A stretch of DNA of 64,000 bases from JAIBJN01 sp963775505 (GCA_963775505.1 CAVZIL010000008.1:434001-498000), one strand, 5' to 3'. Counted from the first letter of the stretch, positions 16,418 through 25,248 are shown. Numbers and translations are program-made. The notes: generated from the sequence alone by a model not told the origin.

Positions 16418-17509
16418 CTAGGCGGCGTCCGCCGCGCGCGGGAGCTCGGCGAGCTCCACCGGCTCCGCCTCGGAGTCCGACTCGGCCGCCCGCTCGAGCT
16501 TCGTCTCGAAGCGCGAAAGACGGCGCTCGGAGTCGGCGAACTTCGTCTGGGCGTTCCCGAGGTGCTTGCCCACGACGTCGAAGTCGGCCCGGAAGCGGGC
16601 GAAGTCCCGGTTCAGGTCCGCAACGTAGGCCATGACCTCGTGCGCGTGCTCCTCGATCTGGAGGCCCTTGAAGCCCTGGGCGAGGGTGAGGAGGTACGTG
16701 TAGAAGGTGTTGGGCGAGACGGGGAACACCCTCCGCTTCTGGGCATGCTCGACGGGGTTCGCGTCGCCGCCGATGCGGTTGCATACAAGCTCGTAGTAGA
16801 CGCCCTCGGCCGGCAGGTACATGAACGCGAACTCGTACGTGCCCTCGTCCGGGCGGATGTACTTCTCGGCGATCGCGTCGATGTGGCCCTTCACGTCTCG
16901 CGCGAAGGCCTTCGCGTGGTGCTCGCGCGTCACGTCGTCGCCGGCCTCCACGTAGCGCTGGAAGTTGTCGAGCGGAAACTTCGCGTCGACGGGGATGAGC
17001 GCGCCGTCGAGCCGGATGACCGCGTCGACGCGCTCCCCGCTCGTGAAGCCGTGCTGGAGGGCGAACGTGTCCGCCGGCAAGACGTCGGCGAGGAGTTGCC
17101 TGAGCAGCATCTCCCCGACGCCGCCCCGCGCCTTCGGCGGCCGCAGCATCTGCTCGAAGCGCTGCAGGTCCTTCAGGCGCTCGTTCATCTGGGCCGTGGT
17201 CTCCCCGACCTTGCCGAGGCCTTCGTGCATGCGCGCCGAGGTCTCGGTCATGCCCGCCAGGCGCCGGTCGACCTTGACGTCCATCTCGCCGAGCCGGCGG
17301 TCGACCTTCGTGTCGAGCTCACCGAAGCGGCGATCCATCGTCTCGGTCATGCCCGCGAGCCGCCCGTCGATCTCGGCGTTGCGCCCCGCGAGCTGCTCGG
17401 CGCTCTCCTCGCGGTGGCGCGCGAACTCTGCCCGAAGGACGCGGGTGAGCCAGACCGCGCCGGCTGAGGCGGCGGCTGCGACCAGGAGGATGACAACGGT
17501 CCCGAACAT
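16418..17509 (-). CDS. rmuC: DNA recombination protein RmuC
   Basis: This 363-aa protein has one N-terminal membrane anchor, a long coiled coil with short repeats (RRFGELDTKVD, RRLGEMDVKVD, repeated RLAGMTET; about residues 45-120), and a C-terminal nuclease-like domain. The domain carries RVDAVIRLDGALIPVDAKFPLDNFQRY, typical of RmuC, which limits inversion recombination at short repeats. The acidic C-terminal tail is low complexity. ATG 17509 is clear. The next gene in the same direction ends far away, so it is probably monocistronic. Confidence 0.92.
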   Translation of the reverse strand: MFGTVVILLVAAAASAGAVWLTRVLRAEFARHREESAEQLAGRNAEIDGRLAGMTETMDRRFGELDTKVDRRLGEMDVKVDRRLAGMTETSARMHEGLGKVGETTAQMNERLKDLQRFEQMLRPPKARGGVGEMLLRQLLADVLPADTFALQHGFTSGERVDAVIRLDGALIPVDAKFPLDNFQRYVEAGDDVTREHHAKAFARDVKGHIDAIAEKYIRPDEGTYEFAFMYLPAEGVYYELVCNRIGGDANPVEHAQKRRVFPVSPNTFYTYLLTLAQGFKGLQIEEHAHEVMAYVADLNRDFARFRADFDVVGKHLGNAQTKFADSERRLSRFETKLERAAESDSEAEPVELAELPRAADAA

Positions 17510-17566
17510 GGGCCGATGAACAGTAGGGAGAGGATCGGACGGACTGCCGCGACCGTCCGTTAAAGC

Positions 17567-17604
17567 GCCAAATCCGGCGAGCCCGAGGGCTTACCGGATC
17601 TGGC
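17567..17604 (-). other. Long intergenic hairpin upstream of rmuC
   Basis: Arms gccaaatccgg (17567-17577) and ccggatctggc (17594-17604) pair with one wobble. An inner stem gagccc/gggctt (17579-17584, 17587-17592) extends the helix to a three-base loop. A second, shorter hairpin, ggacgg...ccgtcc, lies at 17537-17557. Both sit between the divergent rmuC and nitrilase starts. They could be an attenuator-like leader for rmuC or a remnant repeat. No riboswitch class is recognised. Confidence 0.4.
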
Positions 17605-17696
17605 ATGCGCAAGCCTAACGACCGTCTCGAGCGCCGGTCAAGCGCCGTGTCGCGCAACTCTCCGCAAAGAGCGTCCTTTTCCGGTAGAACCCACCC

Positions 17697-18620
17697 GTGC
17701 GCCGTCCCGTCACCGCAGCCTGCGTCCAGGCGGAGCCCGTCGTCCTCGACCGGGCCGCCTCGCTGGAGCGACTGGCCGAGCGAACCGCGGAGGCCGCCGC
17801 CAACGGCGCCCAGCTCGTCGTCTTCCCGGAGGCCTACCTGCCCGCGTACCCGTCGTCGGTCTGGGCCAAGTACCTGGCCGGCTGGGCCGACCCGCGCGCG
17901 AAGGCCGCGTTCGCCCGGCTGGCGGAGGAGTCGGTCGAGGTTCCCGGCCCCGACGCCGACCGCCTCGGCGAGGTCGCCCGCGAGCACGGCGTCTGGCTCG
18001 TCACCGGGGTCACCGAGGTCGACCCAGAGCGCCCGGGGACGCTCTACAACACCCTCCTCTACCACGATCCCGAGGGACGCCTCGCGCTCCACCACCGCAA
18101 GCTCGTGCCGACGAACCACGAGCGGCTGGTGTGGGGGCAGGGCGACGGGCGGGGCCTCCGCGCGATCGAGACGGGCTTCGGACGCCTCGGCGGGCTGATC
18201 TGCTGGGAGAACTACATGCCGCTCGCGCGCTTCTCCCTCTACGAGTCGGGAGTCGAGATCTACGTCGCGTCGACCGCCGACGACGCCGATGCCTGGCAGG
18301 CGACCCTCGTCCACATCGCGCGCGAGTCCCGAGCCTTCGTCGTCGCGCCGTGCCACTTCCAGCGGGCGGCGGCGTATCCGGAGGACTTCCCGCTGCGCGA
18401 GGCGCTCGACGGTCACGACGTCCTCGGCCGGGGAGGGAGCGCCATCCTCGGGCCGGACGGCGCCTACCTCGCCGGGCCGCTCTACGACGAGGAGGGCATC
18501 CTCTACGCGGAGCTCGATCCGGCGCGGCTCCGCGAGGAGCGCCAGCGCTTCGACCCGGCGGGGCACTACCACCGGCCGGACGTTCTGAAGCTCGAGGTCA
18601 ACGCCCCGCCCGAGACATGA
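17697..18620 (+). CDS. Nitrilase / carbon-nitrogen hydrolase
   Basis: This 307-aa member of the nitrilase branch hydrolyses carbon-nitrogen bonds using a Glu-Lys-Cys triad. The triad is visible as FPEAYLP (Glu), HHRKLVPT (Lys) and LICWENYM (Cys). The CWEN form after the nucleophile is characteristic of true nitrilases rather than amidases. Start is GTG 17697. The stop overlaps the start of the class-V aminotransferase (ATGA), so the two are coupled and might handle an amino-nitrile or amide-derived amino acid. The real substrate is unknown. Confidence 0.88.
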   Translation: MRRPVTAACVQAEPVVLDRAASLERLAERTAEAAANGAQLVVFPEAYLPAYPSSVWAKYLAGWADPRAKAAFARLAEESVEVPGPDADRLGEVAREHGVWLVTGVTEVDPERPGTLYNTLLYHDPEGRLALHHRKLVPTNHERLVWGQGDGRGLRAIETGFGRLGGLICWENYMPLARFSLYESGVEIYVASTADDADAWQATLVHIARESRAFVVAPCHFQRAAAYPEDFPLREALDGHDVLGRGGSAILGPDGAYLAGPLYDEEGILYAELDPARLREERQRFDPAGHYHRPDVLKLEVNAPPET

Positions 18621-19765
18621 GCGGGCGCGCGGCCCTTTCCTCGCGGAGCGACTTCCCGGTGCTCGAGGAGTTCGTCTACCTGAACACAGGGTCGATCGGG
18701 CTCGAGCCGCTGCCCGTCCAGCGCGCCGCCGAGGAGCTCGGGAGCCAGATCGCCGGCCGGGGGACGGTCGGGTTCGACGACGAGGTCGAGAAGCGCATCG
18801 GCGACGTCCCGCGCGCGGCTGTGGCGCGGCTGCTCGGCGCGGGCCCGGACGACGTCGCCGTCGTCACCCATGCGACCGAGGCGCTCTGCCAGATCGCGTG
18901 GTGGCTCAGGCCCGGCGCCGGCGAGAACGTCGTCTCCGCCGACCTCGAGTTCCCCAGCGTCACGTACCCCTGGCTTCGCGTGGCGCGGGACACCGGCGCC
19001 GAGATCCGGCTCGCTCCGGCGCTCCGGGATCCGGCCTCTTTCTCCCTCGACACGATCGCGGCCGCCGTCGACGAGCGCACGGCTGTCATCTGCGTCAGCC
19101 ACGTCCAGTACGCGACCGGCCACCGGCTCGATCCGGCCGGGCTCGTCGAGCTGGCACGCTCGGTCGGCGCCTCGCTGGTCCTGGACGCGACGCAGTCGGC
19201 CGGCGCCGTCCCCCTCGATGCCCCGAGGCTCGGCGTGGACGTGCTCGTCAGCGCTGGCTACAAGTGGCTCTGCTCGGCTCCGGGCGCCGGGATCTGCTAC
19301 CTGCGGCCGGAGCTGTGGGAGCGGCTCGACCCGCCGTTCGTCGGCTGGAAGTCGACGGAGGACGCGATCGCCTTCGACGCGACGACGATCCCGCTCGCGC
19401 GCTCGGCGCGCCGCCTCGAGTACTCGACACCCGCGTATTCGGCCGGCGCCGCGCTCACGGCCGCCGTCGACTACGTGCTCGACCTCGGTGTCGAGAACGT
19501 GCTCGCGCACGACCTGGCGCTGGCCGCCGAGCTGCGCGAGGGGCTGGAGCGACTCGGGGCCGAGGTCCTCACTCCGGCCGCGGACGACCGCCGCGCCGCC
19601 ATCGTCTGCGCCCGCTTTCCGGGCCGGGACGCGATCGAGCTCGCCTCCCGCCTCGCGGACGCCGGCGTGATCGTCTCGCCCCGCCTCGGCGCCGTGCGTT
19701 TCTCCCTCCACCACTTCAACGACTCCTCCGACGTCGAGCGGGCGCTCGCCGCCCTCGAGCGCTGA
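18617..19765 (+). CDS. Aminotransferase class V (cysteine desulfurase/isopenicillin-epimerase-like fold)
   Basis: This 382-aa PLP enzyme carries the Schiff-base lysine in SAGYKWLC and the cofactor-binding aspartate in LDATQSAGAVPLD. The N-terminus FVYLNTGSIGLEP is typical of the isopenicillin-N-epimerase-like and selenocysteine-lyase-like subgroup. ATG 18617 overlaps the nitrilase stop. A DMT exporter starts within a few bases of its stop, so nitrilase, aminotransferase and exporter look like one operon. Transamination, desulfuration and epimerisation cannot be told apart from sequence alone. Confidence 0.85.
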   Translation: MSGRAALSSRSDFPVLEEFVYLNTGSIGLEPLPVQRAAEELGSQIAGRGTVGFDDEVEKRIGDVPRAAVARLLGAGPDDVAVVTHATEALCQIAWWLRPGAGENVVSADLEFPSVTYPWLRVARDTGAEIRLAPALRDPASFSLDTIAAAVDERTAVICVSHVQYATGHRLDPAGLVELARSVGASLVLDATQSAGAVPLDAPRLGVDVLVSAGYKWLCSAPGAGICYLRPELWERLDPPFVGWKSTEDAIAFDATTIPLARSARRLEYSTPAYSAGAALTAAVDYVLDLGVENVLAHDLALAAELREGLERLGAEVLTPAADDRRAAIVCARFPGRDAIELASRLADAGVIVSPRLGAVRFSLHHFNDSSDVERALAALER

Positions 19766-19769
19766 GGTC

Positions 19770-20642
19770 CTGAGCTCGGCTCTCGCTCGGAGGCTGCGGG
19801 ATGCGCCGGCGCCTCTGCTCGTCGTCGGGGGGGCGCTCTCGGTCCAGTTCGGCGCTGCGCTGGCGACGACGGCCTTCGACCGGGTCGGCCCGCTCGGGTT
19901 CGTCTGGCTCCGGGTGGGCCTCGCGGCCCTCCTGCTCCTTGCGCTCAACGCCCGGGCGCTTCGGACAGTGGGCACGCGGCCGCTGCGCTGGGTGATCGCG
20001 GGCGGCGCCGCGGTCGCCTTCATGAACGCCTGCTTCTACCAGGCGATCGACCGGATTCCGCTCGGGCTGGCGACGACGGTGGAGTTCCTGGGCCCGCTCG
20101 CCGTGGCGGTCCTCGGGTCGCGCCGCGCGCTCGACTTCCTCTGGATCGCGCTCGCCGGGGCAGGGGTCGCGCTGCTCGGAAGCCCGGGGGTCGAGCTCGA
20201 CCCCGTGGGCCTCGCCTTCGCCTTCGGCGCGGCCGTCGGCTGGGCCGCGTACATCCTCCTGGCCAAGCGCATGCTCGAGGACTGGCCGCTGGGGACGGGG
20301 CTCTCGCTGACGCTCCTGGTCGCGGCCGTCCTGCTCGCGCCCTTCGGGCTCGCGGCAGGGGGAAGCGACCTGCTGGACTCCAGGGTGCTCGCCCTCGGGC
20401 TCGCGGTCGCAGTCCTCGGCTCGGTGCTGCCGTTCGCGCTCGAGCTGGCGGCTCTGCGGCAGCTCACGGCCGCCACGTTCGGGATCCTCCTGAGCCTGGA
20501 GCCCGCAGTGGCGGCGTTCGCGGGCGCCGTCGTGCTCGCGCAGGTCCCGAGCGCAGTCGAGGCGCTCGCCATCATCCTGGTCATCGCCGCTTCCGCGGGC
20601 GCCAGCCTCGGCGCGCGGCGCATTGTCCCTCCCGAGATGTAG
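19770..20642 (+). CDS. EamA/RhtA-type drug/metabolite exporter
   Basis: This membrane protein has about ten hydrophobic helices in two EamA repeats, like the RhtA threonine/homoserine exporter. Family-like sequence (LLVVGGALSVQFGAALATTAFDRVGP) extends well upstream of the first canonical start (GTG 19914). The frame up to CTG 19770 gives 290 residues, the normal family length, whereas 19914 would remove the first two helices. CTG is therefore the likely start, or an indel hides a normal one. It follows the aminotransferase by four bases and probably exports that pathway's amino-acid product (inference). Confidence 0.8.
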   Translation: MSSALARRLRDAPAPLLVVGGALSVQFGAALATTAFDRVGPLGFVWLRVGLAALLLLALNARALRTVGTRPLRWVIAGGAAVAFMNACFYQAIDRIPLGLATTVEFLGPLAVAVLGSRRALDFLWIALAGAGVALLGSPGVELDPVGLAFAFGAAVGWAAYILLAKRMLEDWPLGTGLSLTLLVAAVLLAPFGLAAGGSDLLDSRVLALGLAVAVLGSVLPFALELAALRQLTAATFGILLSLEPAVAAFAGAVVLAQVPSAVEALAIILVIAASAGASLGARRIVPPEM

Positions 20643-20693
20643 GAGGGGCTGGGGGAATGTCGCTCGTCGCCGGGGTGCGATGGTCGTTTCGAG

Positions 20694-20750
20694 GCAAGGA
20701 CGCAGGGAGCGCTCGTAGCGAATGAGCTACGGGCGCGACCGAGGACGCCG
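20694..20750 (+). repeat. Dispersed hairpin repeat, copy 1
   Basis: A core of about 57 bp begins gcaaggacgcaggg and ends accgaggacgccg. It contains an 11-bp stem, gcgctcgtagc against gctacgggcgc, around a short variable loop. The same element appears inverted at 28010-28065. The shared upstream word gtgcgatg (20675-20682 here) suggests the element extends further. Arms are conserved while the loop differs (gaatga here). Confidence 0.7.
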
Positions 20751-20757
20751 TCCTCGG
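20739..20757 (+). terminator. Hairpin after the EamA gene, overlapping the repeat
   Basis: Perfect arms ccgaggac and gtcctcgg flank a three-base loop about 100 bp downstream of the EamA stop and before the PaaK-like gene. There is no T-run, so it would be a weak or factor-assisted terminator. It uses the right end of the dispersed repeat as its left arm. Confidence 0.4.
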
Positions 20758-20825
20758 GGCGAGCAGCGCGGCCCGGCGGCACAGACTGCATTCCGCCAGA
20801 CCCTCCTGCGTCGTACGCTACGCGC

Positions 20826-22124
20826 GTGGAGTGGGCGGCCTACTTCGACGAGCGGACCGAGACCATGCCGCCCGCCTGGACTCGGCGGCTCGAGGAGGAG
20901 CTCCTGGTCGACCAGGTGACGCGGTGCTACGAGCGCTCGCCGTTCTGGCGGCGCAAGCTGGCCAGCGCGGGCGTTCGTCCCGAGCACGTGCTCGGCGCCG
21001 GGGATCTGCGGCGCATTCCGTTCACGACGAAGGAGGAGCTGCGGGCGTCGCAGGAGGCCGAGCCGCCGCTCGGCGACTTCGCCTGCGCCGACCCCGTGGA
21101 AGTCGTGCGCGTTCACCTCACCTCGGGCACCACGGGCAAGCCGCTCGCGCTCGGCTACACCCCCGAGGACCTGAGGACGTCGGCCCGCATCGGCGCCCGC
21201 GCCTTCTGGGCGGCGGGCGCGCGGCCCGACGACATGCTCCTCCACTGCCTGAGCTACAGCTTCTACACCGGCGGCCTCGTGGACCACGACTCGCTCGAGG
21301 AGACGGGAGCGACGATGGTGCCCGTCGGCCTCGGCCAGAGCGCCCGGCTGCTCGAGCTCTGGGACGACCTGCGCCCCACGGCGCTGTTCTCCACGCTCAC
21401 GTATCCCCTCTACCTTGCGGAGACCGCGGAGGAGCGCGGCCTGGACCCCAGGGCGCTGGGGCTGCGGAAGCTGCTCGTGGCCGGAGAGCCCGGCGGGCAG
21501 CTCGCCGGGACGCGGTCGCGGCTCGAGGAGCGTTGGGGCGCCACGATGCGGGACACGTACGGGCTCTCCGACGTCTGGGGCACGTTCGCGGCGGAGTGCC
21601 CCGAGGGCGACGGGCTCCACTTCTGCGGCCAGGACGGCGTGCTCGTCGAGCTGGTCGACTCCGAGAGCGAGGCCCCGGTGGAGATCGAGCCCGGGGCGAC
21701 GGGCGAGCTGGTCTTCACCCACCTCGCGCGCGAGGCCTCGCCGGTGCTGCGCTTTCGCTCCCGAGACCTCGCCGAGATCCTCGCCGGCGAGTGCCCTTGC
21801 GGGCGCACCGGCTTCCGGTTCCGGGTCGCCGGCCGGAGCGACGACATGTTCCGCGTCCGCGGCGTCAACGTCTTCCCCAGCTCGGTGGAGGGGCTCCTGC
21901 GGGAGCACGGCCTCGATCGCTTTGCCGTCGTCCTCGAGCGCTTTCCCGTCGAGCCCCCGGTCGAACTCCTCGTCGAGGGCGTCGACGGCAGGGAGGCGGA
22001 GCTGGCCGAAGCGGTCAAGGTGCGCCTCGGCTTCACGTGCGTCGTCAGGGCGGCGACGCTTCCGCGCACCGAGGCGAAGGCGAAGCGCCTGTATCGGCTC
22101 TACGAGGGGGAGGAGCGGCCGTGA
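20826..22124 (+). CDS. PaaK-like AMP-binding acyl/aryl-CoA ligase
   Basis: This 432-aa adenylate-forming enzyme is of the phenylacetate-CoA ligase type. It has the phosphate loop HLTSGTTGKPLAL, the YGLSDVWG region equivalent to the A5 motif, SRDLAEI, and the C-terminal hinge VAGRSDDMFRVRGVNVFPSSVE. A CPCGRTG segment matches the cysteine-bearing loop common in PaaK relatives. Start is GTG 20826. The stop overlaps the start of the enoyl-CoA hydratase (GTGA), so the pair probably activates and then processes an aromatic or other carboxylic acid. Confidence 0.88.
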   Translation: MEWAAYFDERTETMPPAWTRRLEEELLVDQVTRCYERSPFWRRKLASAGVRPEHVLGAGDLRRIPFTTKEELRASQEAEPPLGDFACADPVEVVRVHLTSGTTGKPLALGYTPEDLRTSARIGARAFWAAGARPDDMLLHCLSYSFYTGGLVDHDSLEETGATMVPVGLGQSARLLELWDDLRPTALFSTLTYPLYLAETAEERGLDPRALGLRKLLVAGEPGGQLAGTRSRLEERWGATMRDTYGLSDVWGTFAAECPEGDGLHFCGQDGVLVELVDSESEAPVEIEPGATGELVFTHLAREASPVLRFRSRDLAEILAGECPCGRTGFRFRVAGRSDDMFRVRGVNVFPSSVEGLLREHGLDRFAVVLERFPVEPPVELLVEGVDGREAELAEAVKVRLGFTCVVRAATLPRTEAKAKRLYRLYEGEERP

Positions 22125-22867
22125 CGGTCAGCGCGCGCAGGGAGGGCCCCGCGGTCTGGATCCGCTGGTCGCGGCCCGAGCGGCTGAACGCCTGGGACGG
22201 CGAGACCCTGGCCGCGCTCGGCGGCGCGCTCGCCGAGGCCGGGGACACCGACGCGCGCGCAATCGTTCTCCACGGGGAGGGCGGCGCCTTCTCCTCCGGC
22301 GACGACCTCCGCGAGACGGCGACCCTCACGCCGGAGGAGTGGGCGGCGACGCTGACCGCCTTCAACCGGCTGACGCGGGAGGTCGTGGCCGCGCCGCAAC
22401 CCGTGATCGCGGCGGTCGACGGCGTCTGCGTCGGCGGCGCGTGCGAGCTGACAGCGGCGTGCGACGTCAGGCTGGCGAGCCCGCGCTCGCGGTTCGGCTG
22501 CCCGGAGGTGGCAATCGGTCTCTCGATCTCGAACGGCTTCAGCCTGCTCGCCCCGCGCGCCGCCCGGAGGCTGGTGCTCACCGGTGAGCTCGTCGATGCG
22601 GAGGAGGCTTGGCGGCTCGGGCTCGTCGACGTCGTCGTGGGGGACGTGGAAGCCGAGACGCTGAGGCTTGTGGAACGGATCGCCGCGCTTGCCCCGCTCG
22701 CCGTCGCCGGCTCGAAGCGCCTGCTCGACGCGGCGGGCCGCGAGGCGCTCGAGCGGGCGCTCGACCGGGAGGCCGCGCTCTGCCAGCAGCTCTTCGAGAC
22801 CGCCGACGCCCGCGAGGGCCTGGCGGCGTTCCTGGACAAGCGCGAGCCGCGGTTTCGAGGTTTCTGA
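22121..22867 (+). CDS. Enoyl-CoA hydratase/isomerase family protein
   Basis: This 248-aa crotonase-fold protein has oxyanion-hole segments GGAFSSGDDLRE and VDGVCVGGACELTAACDVRLA. The usual catalytic glutamate after GGGxE is present in CELTAACD, and a second acidic residue is expected at PEVAIGLSI. Start GTG 22121 overlaps the ligase stop. Together with the PaaK-like ligase it suggests degradation of an aromatic or branched acid through CoA thioesters, but the pathway is incomplete in this window. Confidence 0.88.
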   Translation: MTVSARREGPAVWIRWSRPERLNAWDGETLAALGGALAEAGDTDARAIVLHGEGGAFSSGDDLRETATLTPEEWAATLTAFNRLTREVVAAPQPVIAAVDGVCVGGACELTAACDVRLASPRSRFGCPEVAIGLSISNGFSLLAPRAARRLVLTGELVDAEEAWRLGLVDVVVGDVEAETLRLVERIAALAPLAVAGSKRLLDAAGREALERALDREAALCQQLFETADAREGLAAFLDKREPRFRGF

Positions 22868-22871
22868 CAGA

Positions 22872-23288
22872 TCAGCTCATGCTCACGGAGCCGTCGCCGC
22901 GGAGCGTCCAGAACGGGTTGTGCGCGACCTCCCACGGATGGCCGTCGGGATCGACGAAGACGCCCGAGTAGCCGCCCCAGAACGTCGGCGCGCCCGGGCG
23001 CCCGATCATGGCTCCCGCCCGCTCGGCCTCTGCGAGCACGGCGTCGACCTCCTCCGGGGAGTCGACGTTGTGCGCGAGCGTGACGCCGCCCCAGCCGCCC
23101 GTGTCCTGGACTGTCGAGTCCTCGGCGAGCTGCTCCCGTCCCCAGAGCGCGACGACCATGCCCCCGGCTTGGAAGAAGACGACGTCGTCGGAGGGCTGCT
23201 GCCCCCGCCAGCCGAGCGCCTCGTAGAAGGCCTTGGCGCGACCGAGGTCCGAGACACCGAGTGTGACGAGGCTGAGGCGTTGCTCCAC
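22872..23288 (-). CDS. VOC family (glyoxalase-fold) protein
   Basis: This 138-aa single-module vicinal-oxygen-chelate protein begins VEQRLSLVTLGVSDLGRAKAFYEALGW. It ends with the second module half FVDPDGHPWEVAHNP, whose Glu is a usual metal ligand. The first strand lacks a metal histidine, so it may bind a ligand rather than catalyse. Start GTG 23288 is taken where family similarity begins. It is convergent with the enoyl-CoA hydratase and divergent from the DinG-like helicase. Confidence 0.82.
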   Translation of the reverse strand: MEQRLSLVTLGVSDLGRAKAFYEALGWRGQQPSDDVVFFQAGGMVVALWGREQLAEDSTVQDTGGWGGVTLAHNVDSPEEVDAVLAEAERAGAMIGRPGAPTFWGGYSGVFVDPDGHPWEVAHNPFWTLRGDGSVSMS

Positions 23289-23305
23289 GGCCAGGTACCC
23301 TAACA

Positions 23306-23319
23306 CGAACAGATGTTCT
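23306..23319 (+). promoter_or_regulatory. Putative LexA (SOS) box in front of the DinG-like helicase
   Basis: The sequence cgaacagatgttct matches the Gram-positive/actinobacterial SOS operator CGAACRNRYGTTCG at all but the last base. It is an almost perfect palindrome (gaac-agat-gttc). A -10-like hexamer, tatgct, follows at 23319-23324. The location directly upstream of a DinG-family helicase, a classic damage-inducible gene, supports real control by LexA. Confidence 0.6.
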
Positions 23320-23357
23320 ATGCTGACCGGCGGGCGTTCTACCCTCGACCTCCCGGC

Positions 23358-25232
23358 ATGCACGCGTTCTTCGGCAGCGGCGGGCGGCTGGCCGCCTCCC
23401 TTCCTGGCTTCGAGCCCAGGGACGGGCAGGCCGCCCTCGCGCAGGAGGTCGCCGACGCCCTCGAGCGCGGACAGCATCTTCTCGCCGAGGCGGGCACCGG
23501 CATCGGGAAGAGCCTGGCCTACCTGATTCCGGCGCTCGAGTCCGGGCGGCGGGTGGTGGTCGCCACGGCGACCAAGGCGCTCCAGGAGCAGCTCCTCACG
23601 AAGGACGTGCCGGCTGCCGCGGCCGCGCTCGGGCGCGAGGTCGACGTGGCGGTCCTCAAGGGCCGCCAGAACTACCTCTGCCGGAAGAGCCTGCACGGGC
23701 TGGCGCTCCCGCTCTTCCGCACCGCCGAGGACGCTGCCGAGTACGAGCGCCTGCAGGGCTGGGTCGAGACGACGGAGACCGGCGACCGGGCCGAGCTCTC
23801 CTTCGAGCCGCGCCCCACGCTCTGGGCGGAGGTCGCGGTCGGGGCCGACCGCTGCGCGGGCAGGCGCTGCCCGTTCCTCGCGACGTGCTTCTCCGAGCAG
23901 GCCCGGGCCCGGGCGCAGGAAGCCGAGCTCGTGATCGCCAACCACGCGCTCTACTTCGCCGACCTCGCCGTCCGGGCCAGGACCGGCGACGGCGCCGGCA
24001 TCCTGCCCGAGCACGACGCGGTCGTCTTCGACGAGGCCCACAGACTGGAGGAGAGCGCCGCGGCGTGGTTCGGCGGCCGCGTCTCGCTCGGTGGCCTGCG
24101 CCGGCTCCTCCGTGACGTGGAGCGGGCCTGCCGCGAAGGCGCGCGCCGGTTGCCGGCGCGCGCGCTCGACGCCGTCGACCGCCGGGGCGAAGAGCTGCTT
24201 GCCGGGCTCGACCCCGGCCGCGGCCGCCGGCGCCTGACCCCGGCCGACGGCGAGGCCGCCGCCGCTCCGGCCGCGGCGCTCGCGGGCGCGCTCGTCCAGC
24301 TCGCGGAGGCCTTGCGCGGGGGGAGCGAGGACCTTGACCAGCTCGCGCGGCGCTCGCTAGCGATGGTTGACGACCTGGGCGCCTGCCTCGCCCTCGAGGA
24401 CGAGGACACGGTCTCCTGGGCCGAGCAGGACGCGCTCGTCTGGGCGCCGATCGACGTCTCCGAGAAGCTGCGCGAGCTTCTCTGGGACGGTGAGGCCGTC
24501 TCGGTGCTCGTCTCGGCCACGCTCGAGCCGCGCTTCCTCCGCACCCGCCTCGGGCTCGACGACGCCCGCGAGGTCTCGCTGCCGTCGCCGTACGACTACC
24601 GGGAGCAGGCGCTCCTCTACGTCCCGAGCGCATTTCCCGAGCCGCGCTCGCCCGCCTACGACGCGCGCCTCGCCGAGGAGGTGCTCGCGCTCTGCCGCCT
24701 CTCGGAAGGGAGGGCGCTCGTCCTCACCACGTCGTACAGCCGGCTCGACGCGCTGGCGGAGCGGGTCGCCCCTCGCATCCCGTACCCGGTGCTGGTGCAA
24801 GGCGAAGCGCCGCGCGAGCGGCTGCTCGAGCGCTTCCGCGACGAGGTCGACTCCGTCCTCATCGCCACGCAAACCTTCTGGCAAGGCGTGGACGTCCAGG
24901 GAGAGTCGCTCTCGCTGCTCGTGATCGACAAGCTTCCGTTCGCGGCCCCGAACGATCCGCTGGTCGAAGCGCGCTGCGAGCGGATCGCCAGAGAGGGCGG
25001 GGATTGGTTCGGCGCGTACGCGATTCCTGCGGCCGTCCTCCAGCTCCGCCAGGGATTCGGTCGGCTGATCCGGGGCCACGCGGATCGCGGGGTCGTGGCG
25101 ATCCTCGACCCGCGCCTCCGGACCCGCGCCTACGGGCGCCGCTTCCTCGAGGCGCTTCCGCCGGCGCCCCTCGTCGGCGATCTGGCGTCAGTCGGCGCGT
25201 TCCTGGGTGCGAGGGAGCGCGCGACGGCCTGA
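23358..25232 (+). CDS. DinG/XPD-type ATP-dependent DNA helicase
   Basis: This SF2 iron-sulfur helicase has Walker A AEAGTGIGKSLAYL and motif II DEAHRLEE. The iron-sulfur cysteines lie in NYLCRK, DRCAGRRC and LATCF. Near the C-terminus are FWQGVDVQGESL and RQGFGRLIR. ATG 23358 (MHAFFGSGGRL) is preferred: the longer ATG at 23313 lies inside the SOS box, and family similarity begins around FFGSGGRLAASLPGFEPRDGQ. The longer start would add 15 residues. DinG-type enzymes resolve R-loops and G-quadruplexes during repair, in line with LexA control. A DUF3105 gene follows after 16 bases. Confidence 0.9.
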   Translation: MHAFFGSGGRLAASLPGFEPRDGQAALAQEVADALERGQHLLAEAGTGIGKSLAYLIPALESGRRVVVATATKALQEQLLTKDVPAAAAALGREVDVAVLKGRQNYLCRKSLHGLALPLFRTAEDAAEYERLQGWVETTETGDRAELSFEPRPTLWAEVAVGADRCAGRRCPFLATCFSEQARARAQEAELVIANHALYFADLAVRARTGDGAGILPEHDAVVFDEAHRLEESAAAWFGGRVSLGGLRRLLRDVERACREGARRLPARALDAVDRRGEELLAGLDPGRGRRRLTPADGEAAAAPAAALAGALVQLAEALRGGSEDLDQLARRSLAMVDDLGACLALEDEDTVSWAEQDALVWAPIDVSEKLRELLWDGEAVSVLVSATLEPRFLRTRLGLDDAREVSLPSPYDYREQALLYVPSAFPEPRSPAYDARLAEEVLALCRLSEGRALVLTTSYSRLDALAERVAPRIPYPVLVQGEAPRERLLERFRDEVDSVLIATQTFWQGVDVQGESLSLLVIDKLPFAAPNDPLVEARCERIAREGGDWFGAYAIPAAVLQLRQGFGRLIRGHADRGVVAILDPRLRTRAYGRRFLEALPPAPLVGDLASVGAFLGARERATA

Positions 25233-25248
25233 TACCTTTTTCAGCCGC

